From CAWUEZ02 sp963921355 (GTDB lineage Bacteria; Pseudomonadota; Alphaproteobacteria; Thalassobaculales; Thalassobaculaceae): DNA of 64,000 nucleotides. A model generated the notes under the pieces. That model was not told where the DNA came from, did no database searches, and worked only from the letters and a program-made list of their open reading frames with translations. The DNA lies in assembly GCA_963921355.3 (NCBI GenBank), contig OZ001190.1, positions 1,984,001 through 2,048,000 of the forward strand, in the 5' to 3' direction. Both the position numbers and the translations under genes were made by a program. This document shows, one piece after another, positions 51,503 through 60,027 of the stretch. Position 1 is the stretch's first letter. Each line of letters opens with the position of its first letter.

Positions 51503-53125
51503 TCAGCTCAGTCCCTGAAGATCGTCGCGTGCCTGGTCGTCCGGACGACGCTGGCCCGGATCCCCGAACCCCGCACCGCCGCCGGTCCTGACCACCAGGA
51601 GATCGCCGCGCCGCAGGGCGTAGGACGATCCCGAGGTCAGAGGGATGCACGCCCCGTCGCGTTCGACATGCATGGTGCAGACCGCGCCGGGGCCGCCGCC
51701 GTCCAGCCCGCGGGGCGGGATGAAGAACCGATCGGAATAGGTGGCGAAACCGACGCCGTCGTCCAGGATCCGGTAGCTGCGTTCGAACCCGAGCCCGCCG
51801 CGGTGGCGGCCGGCCCCGCCGGTGCCGGGGAGCAGGGCGTAGGTTTCGAGCCGCATGAACGGATAGTCCATTTCCAGCGCTTCGATCGGGATGTTCGAGC
51901 AGTTCGACAGCGGACAGTCGACACCGTCGGCGCCGTCGTTCCGAGCGCCGGCGCCGTACCCGCCGCCCAGGATTTCCAGGTAGATGTTGTAGCCGTCGGC
52001 GCCGTCGTGCCAGAGACACACCGGGGTGGTGCTGTCGAAACCCTCGGCGATCACGGTCTGCGGACAGACCGGGGCGAGCGCGTTCATGACGGCGTTGAAC
52101 ACCCGGTGGCTCGCCAGCAGTCGGGCGCGCACGGCGGCCGGACGGTTGGGGTTGAGCAGCGAGCCTTTGGGCGCGGAGACGGTCACCGCGCGGCCTACCC
52201 CGTCGTTGAACGGGACGTCGTCGGAGGTCAGCACTGATTTGACGCAGGCGACGGCGGCCGCGACGGTCGAGGCGAAGGGACAGTTCAGGTTGTTCGCCAG
52301 CTGCGGATCGGTCCCCTCGAAATCGATGTCCAGGCGGCCTTCGCTAACGCGCACCTGCACCCGGATCGTGGTCGCCGGCGCGTCGCGGGTTTCGGCTTCC
52401 ATATGGGCCTCGGCCGTGTAGTCGCCGGGCGTGAGAGTGGCGATGGCGTTGCGAAGCCGCTGTTCGGAGTAGTCGAGGGCGGCGGCCATCGCCCGCTCCA
52501 ACGTCTCGATGCCGTATTGCATCGCCAGCGCCCGCAGCCGCCGGGCACCGATCAGGTTGGCGCCGAACTGCGCGTTGAGGTCGCCGATGGTCGCCTCGGG
52601 CAGGCGCACGTTGGCGGCGATCAGCCGTTCGAATTCCCCGCCGCACCAGTCGCGTTGGTAGCTGTACTTCGAGGGCGGGAAGATCAGGCCTTCCTGGTGC
52701 ACGTCGCCGGCCGACGCGTTCAGGCCGGGCGCGCCGCCACCGACGTCGATATGGTGCACGACCGAGGCGCTGAAGCCGATCAGGCGCTCCTCGAAGAAGA
52801 TCGGCGTGAACAGGGAGATGTCCTGAACATGCTGTCCGCCGTGGAACGGGTCGTTGTTGATCAGGAAGTGGTCCGGCCCGAGGGTTTCCGGCGGATGGCG
52901 TTCCAGGCAGGGCCGCAGGGTTTCCGAAATCGATCCGAGCTGGATCGCGGTCAACTCGGCCTGCGCCACCACCTGACCATGCCGGTCCACCAGCGCCGCC
53001 GAGCAGTCCTGCGCCTCCCGCACGATCGGCGAGTGGGCGCAGCGGATCAGTTTCGCCCCCATCTCATGGGTCGCGGAGATGAGCGCCTGACTAATGATGG
53101 TCTTCTCGATGTGGGAGATCGCCAC
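51503..53125 (-). CDS. HyuB-type hydantoinase/5-oxoprolinase subunit beta
   Basis: A 540-residue protein of the HyuB/OxoB family. ISHIEKTIISQALISATHEMGAKLIRCAHSPIVREAQDCSAALVD is the family opening; NNDPFHGGQHVQDISLFTPIF holds the candidate metal ligands, and LEILGGGYGAGARNDGADGVD and YPFMRLETYALLPGTGGAGRHRGGLGFERSYRIL follow. With HyuA it forms an ATP-dependent amidohydrolase for 5-oxoproline, hydantoins or N-methylhydantoin. GTG 53125 is chosen because the hyuA stop (53127-53129) lies directly before it with GGGAGG upstream; an ATG at 53155 would overlap hyuA by 29 bases. Intact. Confidence 0.9.
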   Translation of the reverse strand: MAISHIEKTIISQALISATHEMGAKLIRCAHSPIVREAQDCSAALVDRHGQVVAQAELTAIQLGSISETLRPCLERHPPETLGPDHFLINNDPFHGGQHVQDISLFTPIFFEERLIGFSASVVHHIDVGGGAPGLNASAGDVHQEGLIFPPSKYSYQRDWCGGEFERLIAANVRLPEATIGDLNAQFGANLIGARRLRALAMQYGIETLERAMAAALDYSEQRLRNAIATLTPGDYTAEAHMEAETRDAPATTIRVQVRVSEGRLDIDFEGTDPQLANNLNCPFASTVAAAVACVKSVLTSDDVPFNDGVGRAVTVSAPKGSLLNPNRPAAVRARLLASHRVFNAVMNALAPVCPQTVIAEGFDSTTPVCLWHDGADGYNIYLEILGGGYGAGARNDGADGVDCPLSNCSNIPIEALEMDYPFMRLETYALLPGTGGAGRHRGGLGFERSYRILDDGVGFATYSDRFFIPPRGLDGGGPGAVCTMHVERDGACIPLTSGSSYALRRGDLLVVRTGGGAGFGDPGQRRPDDQARDDLQGLS

Positions 53126-53126
53126 C

Positions 53127-55154
53127 TCACCGCCTCCCCGGTTCGAGAATGACATTGCCGGGCGAATCCTTCCGCGCCGACCATCCGGGCGGCGCGTAGA
53201 TCGTTGTCGTGCCTTCCTCGATCAGCATCGGTCCCGCTCTGGCGCCTTCGCCAAGATCTGCGGTCTGCAGAACGGTGCAGGTGATGGTTTGTCCCTGCTC
53301 ACGGACCTCCCAGGTCTCCTCGCGGCCTTCGGAGCCGGCGGTCTCGCCGGCACCGACGACCAGGTCGGGCGTCTTGAGCCGCATGCCGACGCGATAGGAG
53401 ACGACCTCGATCGCCGCATCAGGGCCCTTCGAGAACTCGAAGATACGGTGGTGGGCGTCGGCGAATGCCCGGGACAGCTCGGCAAAGGAGAGCCTGTCGA
53501 TGTCGGTGTCGACCGGGACCGCGACCTCGAAGGCCTGCCCCACATAGCGCATGTCGAGCGCCACCTCGATGTCGGGCTCGCCGGTCAGGCCCTGGGCGGC
53601 GAGGTAATCGCGCGACTCCCGGCTGAGATCGGCGACGATCTCGCGAACCCGCTGCATGGCCCCCTCATTGAGCTGCTGCCGCTCGGTAGTCACGTTGAAC
53701 AGCAGGTAGTCGGAGCCCAGCAGGCCCGCCGCCGACAGAACACCCGCATGCGCCGGGATGAGCACGCGCGCGATGTCCAGTTCCTCGGCGATCCGCACGG
53801 CGTGCAGGGCGCCGGCACCGCCGAAGGCAACCAGCGTGAACTGGCGCGGGTCCTTGCCCCGGGCGGTATAGATCTGCTGGATGGCCCGCACCACGTTCGC
53901 CTCGGCCACGCGGATCACGGCGTCGGCCGCGTCCTCGCGGCTGAGGCCGAGGTCGCCGGCCAGATCTTCGTATACCTGGAGTGCGGCCTGACGGCTCACC
54001 GAGAAACCGATCTTGGCGAACGACGACTCCCGCAGGCTGCCTCGGACCAGGTTGGCATCGGTGACGGTCGGCAGATTCCCGCCGCGGCCATAGCTTGCCG
54101 GTCCCGGATCGGCCCCGGCGGATTGCGGCCCGACCCGCAGCATGCCGCCATCATCGATCCAGGCGATCGACCCGCCGCCGGCGCCGACGGTCGCGATGTC
54201 GACGACAGGCATCCGGATCGGCAGGCCGTCGATGGCCATCTGTGAGGCCAGCGCCGGGCGGCCACCCTCGACCAGCGACACATCGGTGCTGGTGCCGCCC
54301 ATATCGAAGGTGATCACGTCCGAGATGCCCGAGCGTTCGGCGGCCTTCAGGGCGCCGATGACCCCGGCGGCGGGTCCCGACAGCAGGGCGGTGATCGCCT
54401 GATCGCCCATGGCGCGCGCCAGCATGCGCCCACCGTTGGACTGCATCACGCTGAGGCGCCCGGAGAACCCCTGTCCCGCAAGTGCGTCCTCGAACCGGCG
54501 CAGATACCCTTTCACCACCGGCTGCACGAAGCCGGACAGCACCGAGGTCGAGGCCCGTTCGTACTCGCGAAACTCCCGCGATACCGTGTGCGAGCAGACC
54601 ACAGGCCAGTCGGCGTCGACCCGCGCGACGGCGGCCTTCACCGCCAGCTCATGGCTCGCGTTGGCGTAGGCGTTCAGCAGACAGACGACGATGACGTCGA
54701 AATCGCCCGATCCGACGATCTCGCGGACCCGCGCCTCCAGTTGGGCGGTATCGGGCGGCGCCACTTCCGCGCCCGACGCGTCGATCCGGCCGTCCAGCTC
54801 GAAGACGCAGTTCCGCGGGATCAGCGGGACCGGCTTGCGATACTGCAGCTTGTAGATCGAGCTGCGGGAATGGCGCTGCAGCGCGAGAATATCCCGGGTT
54901 CCCCTTGTCACCAGGGCGGCCACCCGTGCGCCCCTGCGCTCCAGTACCGCGTTGGTCGCGATCGTCGATCCATGCACCAGATCGGCGATCTCTTGCGGGC
55001 TGACGGCCAGGGCCTCCAGGGCGTTCATGGCGCCGATATCCGGTGCCTGCGGTGTGCTGGGCACCTTGGCGACCCGCAGCACGCCGTCCTCGACCGCGAT
55101 GATGTCCGTGAGCGTGCCGCCGACCTCGATCCCGACCCGGGCTTCCTGACGCAT
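53127..55154 (-). CDS. HyuA-type hydantoinase/5-oxoprolinase subunit alpha
   Basis: A 675-residue ASKHA-fold ATP-dependent subunit. EVGGTLTDIIAVEDGVLRVAKVPST is the phosphate-binding opening; VLERRGARVAALVTRGTRDILALQRH, YERASTSVLSGFVQPVVKGYLRRFEDAL, VMQSNGGRMLARAMG and TFDMGGTSTDVSLVEGGRP are the hallmark blocks. FGGAGALHAVRIAEELDIARVLIPAHAGVLSA is near residue 450. It activates the carbonyl with ATP so that HyuB can hydrolyse the ring. A gamma-glutamyltransferase gene lies upstream, which favours 5-oxoproline as substrate. Intact; starts 48 bases after the GGT stop. Confidence 0.92.
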   Translation of the reverse strand: MRQEARVGIEVGGTLTDIIAVEDGVLRVAKVPSTPQAPDIGAMNALEALAVSPQEIADLVHGSTIATNAVLERRGARVAALVTRGTRDILALQRHSRSSIYKLQYRKPVPLIPRNCVFELDGRIDASGAEVAPPDTAQLEARVREIVGSGDFDVIVVCLLNAYANASHELAVKAAVARVDADWPVVCSHTVSREFREYERASTSVLSGFVQPVVKGYLRRFEDALAGQGFSGRLSVMQSNGGRMLARAMGDQAITALLSGPAAGVIGALKAAERSGISDVITFDMGGTSTDVSLVEGGRPALASQMAIDGLPIRMPVVDIATVGAGGGSIAWIDDGGMLRVGPQSAGADPGPASYGRGGNLPTVTDANLVRGSLRESSFAKIGFSVSRQAALQVYEDLAGDLGLSREDAADAVIRVAEANVVRAIQQIYTARGKDPRQFTLVAFGGAGALHAVRIAEELDIARVLIPAHAGVLSAAGLLGSDYLLFNVTTERQQLNEGAMQRVREIVADLSRESRDYLAAQGLTGEPDIEVALDMRYVGQAFEVAVPVDTDIDRLSFAELSRAFADAHHRIFEFSKGPDAAIEVVSYRVGMRLKTPDLVVGAGETAGSEGREETWEVREQGQTITCTVLQTADLGEGARAGPMLIEEGTTTIYAPPGWSARKDSPGNVILEPGRR

Positions 55155-55202
55155 ACTTCGGTAAACCTTGTGATCTCTCGGCGGATACCGGATTGGCCTG
55201 TC

Positions 55203-56807
55203 CTAGACCTCCAGCGCCATCCCATCGTGGCCGGGATCGGCCCCGCCGGTCCACCGGCCATCGTCGATCCTGATTCCGTGAACGGCGCCGATCCCGTAGG
55301 TGAACGGGCTGCGCACGATTTCGTAGCCCATGTCTTCCAGCGGGCGGGTCGCGTGGCGGGAAATCCGGTTGGTCACGTCGATCGGGTTGCTGGTGCTCGA
55401 GAACCGGGGCGCCGACACCGCCTCCACGATCGACATGTCGAAATTGATGACGTTGAGGATGGCCTGCAGCACACCCATGGCGATCTGCGTCCCGCCGGGC
55501 GCGCCGATAACCAGGGTGGGGGTGCCGTTGCGAAACACGATGGTCGGGCAGATCGAGGAAAACCGTCCCTTGCCCGGCGCGATCGAGTCGGCCCGGCCGG
55601 GACGCGGATCGAAAACGCCCATGCAGCCGTTGTACATGAAGCCGAGGCCGGGGCTGATCACCCCCGACGGCATGCCGAGCGAATGGGTCATCGACACCGC
55701 GTTGCCCGCGTCGTCGATGACCGAGATGTGGGTGGTGTCTTTCGGTTCCGGCGCGCCGAACCGTTCGACTGTGGCTCGTTCGCCGGCCTTGATGGCGTCG
55801 GCCAGCCCCCCGGCGTAGGCCTTGTAGGTCAACCGCGCGACCGGCACATCGAAGAAATTCGGGTCGCCGACATGGTTGTCCTTGTCGCAGGTCGCGCGCT
55901 TCATCGCTTCGCAGACGATGCGGATGTAGTCGCTGCTGTTGTGGCCGAGATCAGTGAGATCGAAGTTCTCCAGGATGTTCAGCATCTCCAGCAGCATGAT
56001 TCCGCCGCCCGGCGGATTGTTGGTGGCGATGTCGAAACCGCGGTAGCTGCCACGCAGCGGGTCGAGGCGGCGGGTGCGGTAGCTTTTCAGATCCTCGATC
56101 GACAGCAGGGCGCCGTTGGCGGCCATGTCGCGGGCGATCTCCTCGGCGATCTCGCCCTCGTAGAAGGTCGCCGCCCCGTCTTCGGCGATCCGGGTCAGGG
56201 TGCGGGCGAGGCCGGGGTTCCGCACCCGGGCGCCGACCTCTTTCGGGGTACCGTCGGCCTGGCAGTACAGCTCTCGGCCGTCGGGGGTGAAGGCGATCCG
56301 GTCCGGGTTGGGCGCGCGGCCCATCTGGTCGCGGATGCTCCACCAGTACGCCACGTGCGGGCGCACCGCATAGCCGTCGCGGGCGTAGTCGATGGCCGGC
56401 TGCACGACGTCCTTCCAGTCGAGGCGGCCGAACTCTCGCTGGGCTTCGTCATAGGCTTTCAGGCTGCCCGGTGCGGTGATCGACTGATAACCGATGTCAT
56501 TCACCCGGTCCTTGAGGATGAAGCCGAACCCGTCGCGGGTCTAACCCTCGATCAGGTCCGCCCACATATCGTCGGTGGCGGCCAGCGGCGCGCGGCCGTG
56601 GAAGTCGATGAAGGTGTGGATGTCCTCGCCCGGCTTGTAGACCTGCATGCTGCCGAATCCGGCGATCCCGCACATCAGCGGGTCGACGACGCCCTGAACT
56701 AGCGCGCAGGCGATGGCCGCGTCGATTGCATTGCCGCCCTTCTTCAGGATATCGCCCCCGGCATCGACGGCTTCGGGTTGCGGGGCGGTGATCATGCCGT
56801 GAGTCAT
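55203..56807 (-). pseudogene. Gamma-glutamyltransferase with in-frame TAG
   Basis: A 535-codon gene of the GGT Ntn-hydrolase family. Codons 1-88 (THGMITAPQPEAVDAGGDILKKGGNAIDAAIACALVQGVVDPLMCGIAGFGSM ... DDMWADLIEG) are a normal GGT N-terminus. Codon 89 is TAG (56541-56543), and the frame continues TRDGFGFILKDRVNDIGYQSITAPGSLKAYDEA to a normal end at 55203. The autocatalytic Thr is in PKDTTHISVIDDAGNAVSMTHSLGMPSG. Where the stop lies, Glu or Gln would be expected. No signal peptide is seen, so it would be cytoplasmic. A start inside the remaining part would lack the N-terminal core, so the allele is probably null unless the stop is an error. Confidence 0.87.
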
Positions 56808-57095
56808 GTCGGGGTCCTTCGCTGTTGGAGCCCGCGCTGTAGGAGCCCGGTCGGCGAACTCGTCCGGCCTTGTCCATCCGGCTCGGGCACGACGGATGCG
56901 GGCAAGCTCGGCGCGGATGAGCGTACTGGCGTTCGCCTGCCGCTGCCAGACGGCGGCGGCGGGAGGGTCGGGAACCGGGCTGAGCGGTGATCGGCACCCG
57001 GTCGCGTGCGGCAAGCCGACCGTGAAGCCCCGGGATTCCCGGCGCCGGGTGTGCTCGGACAGAGATGCAAGGAACAGCCGGTTAAAAGCGCAGAT

Positions 57096-57917
57096 CTAGA
57101 GGATCGTTCGAAGGTAGCCGTCGATCCCACGGCTCTGGTCCCACTGCCGCGGGTATCCGAGCGAAACCTCCTCGAAGCGGGTTTCGTTCCGCGTGTCGGT
57201 GCGGCGGGTGTGCAGATGGCCGGTGACGACGGCATGGGCGCGGAAACGGATGTGCCAGTCTTCTGTCAGTGTGGTCCCGCACCAGGGTGTGAACCTGGGA
57301 ACCCGGGGTATCCGAACCAGGTCGTGGCGCAATGGCCAGTGGTTGACAAGAATGGTGGCCGCCCCGCCTGCAACGGCTGCCGTCAGCCGTTCAGCGCTCT
57401 CCGCGACCCGGGCATGACACCAGGACTGCCGGCTTGGGTAGGGCGCGCTGGCTAGAAACAGCTCATCGCTGCAGACGTTGTGGGTCTCTTCCGCCCAGGC
57501 CACCACTTGGTCGAGGGCGATCTCGGCCGGCCGGAAGCTGTAATCGTACAGAAGGAAAAGCGGCGCGATGACCAGATGGTCGATGCCCGGCGGTGTGGTT
57601 CCCGGCCAGATGGGATACGGGTCCTCGGGTGTGGTCACATCCAGCGCGCGGGCGAGATCGACCAGCGTGCGATAGCGGGCGTCGCCCATCGGGTCACCGG
57701 TGCCGGGTCGCGACCAGAGCTCGTGGTTCCCCGGCACCCAGATGACCCGGGCGAAACGCTCGGCCAGCAGGGACAATGCGCTCTCGATCGTTTCGAGACG
57801 CTCGGCGACATCGCCAGCAACGATCAGCCAGTCGTCCGGCCTTGGAGACACCGCTTCCAGGGCCGCGCGATTGGCCGTGCTGGCTAGATGGAGATCGGAG
57901 ATGGCCAGGAGACGCAT
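57096..57917 (-). CDS. Metallophosphoesterase (calcineurin-like)
   Basis: A 273-residue cytosolic enzyme with the full set of metal-binding motifs: LLAISDLHLAS (D-x-H), DWLIVAGDVAERLE (GD), VIWVPGNHELWSR (GNHE), ILVNHWPLRHD (H) and AVVTGHLHTRRTD (GHxH). It acts on phosphodiesters or phosphomonoesters; substrate not predictable. ATG 57917 starts the conserved MRLLAISDLHL; an ATG at 57932 would add five residues. The 288-base gap between this gene and ggt holds no clear feature. Confidence 0.9.
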   Translation of the reverse strand: MRLLAISDLHLASTANRAALEAVSPRPDDWLIVAGDVAERLETIESALSLLAERFARVIWVPGNHELWSRPGTGDPMGDARYRTLVDLARALDVTTPEDPYPIWPGTTPPGIDHLVIAPLFLLYDYSFRPAEIALDQVVAWAEETHNVCSDELFLASAPYPSRQSWCHARVAESAERLTAAVAGGAATILVNHWPLRHDLVRIPRVPRFTPWCGTTLTEDWHIRFRAHAVVTGHLHTRRTDTRNETRFEEVSLGYPRQWDQSRGIDGYLRTIL

Positions 57918-57944
57918 GGTTTGCGGCCTCACCTCCCGCCGTCG

Positions 57945-58703
57945 TCAATGGGCACTGGCACCGCTTTCCGCCGGAAGCACCGCCCCGGTGATCCGTTTTG
58001 ATTCGTCGCTGGCGAGGTAGAGCGCCAGGTACGCAATATCATCAGGCTCCATCGGACCCATCAGTGACTTCTTGGCGATCGGGTTACTGGTCGGGTCGAG
58101 CATCGCGCGAACCCGTTCCGTGAGCACCATGCCCGGGCCGATCGCGTTGACCCGGATTCCCGCCTTATGCCAATGCATCGCCAGGGCGCGCGTCAGGGCG
58201 ATTACGCCGCCCTTCGCCGACGAGTAGGCATCGGCCCCGGCAGTTCCCGTCAGCGCCCGGATCGACGTGGTGTTGATGATCGAGCCACCTCCGGCGCGCT
58301 GCATGTGGGGGATGGCGAACCGGCACCCGAGGAACGGGCCGAACAGATCGACCGATATGGTGCGCCAGAACTCGTCGATCGGCAGCTCGGTCGCGCTGCC
58401 ATCGCGCGGTGTGGCGCCGCCCGCATTGTTGTACAGAACGTCAAGCCGTCCATGGCGCGCCACCGTCCCGTCGACCAGGGCGCGCATGGCCGCCTCGTCC
58501 GAGACGTCAGCGGCAACAAACTCGGCGGAGCCGCCTTCGCCGCGGATCTCCGCGGCGGCGCGCTCACCCTCGTCGACCTTGATGTCCGACAGAATGACGG
58601 TGGCGTCCTCACGCGCGAACAGCCTCGCCGACGCCCGACCGATACCGGCCGACGCCCCTGTGATGATCGCAGTCTTGCCCTGCAGGCGGCCCGGTCGTTC
58701 CAT
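57945..58703 (-). CDS. Short-chain dehydrogenase/reductase (SDR)
   Basis: A 252-residue classical SDR. The cofactor motif is TGASAGIGRASARLFA, the NNAG motif is YNNAGGATP, and the catalytic Ser/Tyr/Lys are seen in IINTTSIRALTGTAGADAYSSAKGGVIALTRALA, where the Tyr and Lys are in YSSAK. The C-terminal GPMEPDDIAYLALYLASDESKRITGAVLPAESGASAH is typical for FabG-like members. A start codon pair (ATG ATG, 58706/58703) leaves a choice of three bases. Upstream of the phosphoesterase gene by 27 bases, so probably co-transcribed. Confidence 0.9.
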   Translation of the reverse strand: MERPGRLQGKTAIITGASAGIGRASARLFAREDATVILSDIKVDEGERAAAEIRGEGGSAEFVAADVSDEAAMRALVDGTVARHGRLDVLYNNAGGATPRDGSATELPIDEFWRTISVDLFGPFLGCRFAIPHMQRAGGGSIINTTSIRALTGTAGADAYSSAKGGVIALTRALAMHWHKAGIRVNAIGPGMVLTERVRAMLDPTSNPIAKKSLMGPMEPDDIAYLALYLASDESKRITGAVLPAESGASAH

Positions 58704-58808
58704 CACCCGTGCTCCGTTCGTATCGCCTTACAGGCTTATAGCTGAACAGGGCACGGCCGTCCGACTGGATCGACGCCGCGCTGAGCGTTGCCGGTCCGGG
58801 CGAGACAC

Positions 58809-59807
58809 TCACATGAACAGGCGCTCGCCGGTCTTGTCCTTGTACAGGTCGGCCACGTATTCGCCGTAGCCGTTGTACAGCAGGGTCGGCACCCGGTCGT
58901 CTCCGCCCAGGACCCGTTCCGTTGCCTGGCTCCAGCGGGGGTGCGAAACTTCCGGGTTCACGTTGGCCCAGAAGCCGTACTCTTTGGCCTGGAGTTCCTC
59001 CCAGAACGAAACCGGACGCTGGTCGGTGAACGTGAAGCGCACAATCGACTTGATGGACTTGAAGCCGTACTTCCACGGCACGGCCAGCCGCAGCGGAGCT
59101 CCGTTCTGGCGGGGAATCGGCTTGCCGTACAATCCGGTCGCGATGAAGGCGAGTTCGTTCGTCGCTTCCTCGATTGTCAGGCCTTCGACATAGGGCCACG
59201 GATACCAGTACTGCTTCTGGCCGGGGGCGACATCGGTGTTGTGGAAGGTCTGCATCGACACATAGCGCGCAGAGGACAGCGGGCGCGCATAATCGACCAG
59301 AGCCTTGAGCGGGAACCCGGACCACGGCACGGTCATCGACCAGGCCTCGACGCACCGGAACCGGTAGACACGCTCCTCGAGCGGCATCGCTTTCAGCAGA
59401 TCGTCGATGGCAACCGTCTGGGCCTTCTCGACCATGCCGTCGAGCACCACCGTCCATGGCCGGATAGGCAGATCCTGCGCCGCCCGCCAGATGTTCTTCG
59501 AAGAACCGAACTCGTAGAAGTTGGTGTAGGTGGTGGCCAGATCTTCACTCGTGACCGGCCGGTCGACCTTGTATCGCAGGTTGCGCTTGACCGGATACAG
59601 GTCGGCGGACGGATCGTCAGCCACCGCCGTGGCGAGTTGGGTCTTGTCGTCCCCGTCGGCGTCGGCTTCTTCGACGCAGCCGGCCAGGCCGGCGATCACC
59701 GGCGCGGCGGCAAGGCCACGCAGCAGACTGCGACGATCGAGATACACGCTTTCGGGGGTGACCAGGCGCTCGGGCAGTTCCCAGCCCCGGGTGCGTTTGA
59801 TCAGCAT
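58809..59807 (-). CDS. msrP: Protein-methionine-sulfoxide reductase catalytic subunit MsrP
   Basis: A 332-residue molybdopterin-dependent periplasmic enzyme that reduces oxidised methionines. A Tat signal is visible (DRRSLLRGLAAAPVIAG). The Mo-binding Cys lies in YRFRCVEAWSMTVPWSGFPLKALVDYA, and FATGLYGKPIPRQNGAPLRLAVPWKYGFKSIKSIVRFTFTDQRPVSFWE is typical of the YedY/MsrP core. ATG 59807 is chosen. Its haem partner MsrQ, normally directly downstream, is not here: the next downstream gene (on the minus strand) is the SDR. Confidence 0.92.
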   Translation of the reverse strand: MLIKRTRGWELPERLVTPESVYLDRRSLLRGLAAAPVIAGLAGCVEEADADGDDKTQLATAVADDPSADLYPVKRNLRYKVDRPVTSEDLATTYTNFYEFGSSKNIWRAAQDLPIRPWTVVLDGMVEKAQTVAIDDLLKAMPLEERVYRFRCVEAWSMTVPWSGFPLKALVDYARPLSSARYVSMQTFHNTDVAPGQKQYWYPWPYVEGLTIEEATNELAFIATGLYGKPIPRQNGAPLRLAVPWKYGFKSIKSIVRFTFTDQRPVSFWEELQAKEYGFWANVNPEVSHPRWSQATERVLGGDDRVPTLLYNGYGEYVADLYKDKTGERLFM

Positions 59808-60027
59808 TTGGACAGACTCCGCGCTTGGATGGCTGGATGAGAGGTAGGGCACCGAACCCGAAAGGCCAAGTCAACTCGCGGTGAGTGCTGCGGCCCGTTA
59901 TTCTGAGCGTAGCGGTGTCGGCGATCGGGACAGACCCTTTCGGCCGTGCCGAACCGGCGCTTCGGTGCGCGCGCGACAGCGGGGAAATGCTCTTGGATGG
60001 AATGCGGATGACAGCGGGACGGCCCCG

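Noticed and set aside
54588..56702. Plus-strand open frame of about 700 codons opposite hyuA and gamma-glutamyltransferase
   Set aside because: Composition is His/Asp/Arg/Gly-rich as expected of antisense in GC-rich DNA; no family pattern, and both opposite genes are clear.
4517..56807. Alternative genetic code with TAA/TAG read as sense
   Set aside because: GST and GMC genes end in TAG and several others in TAA or TGA at the right family position, so these codons terminate normally here.
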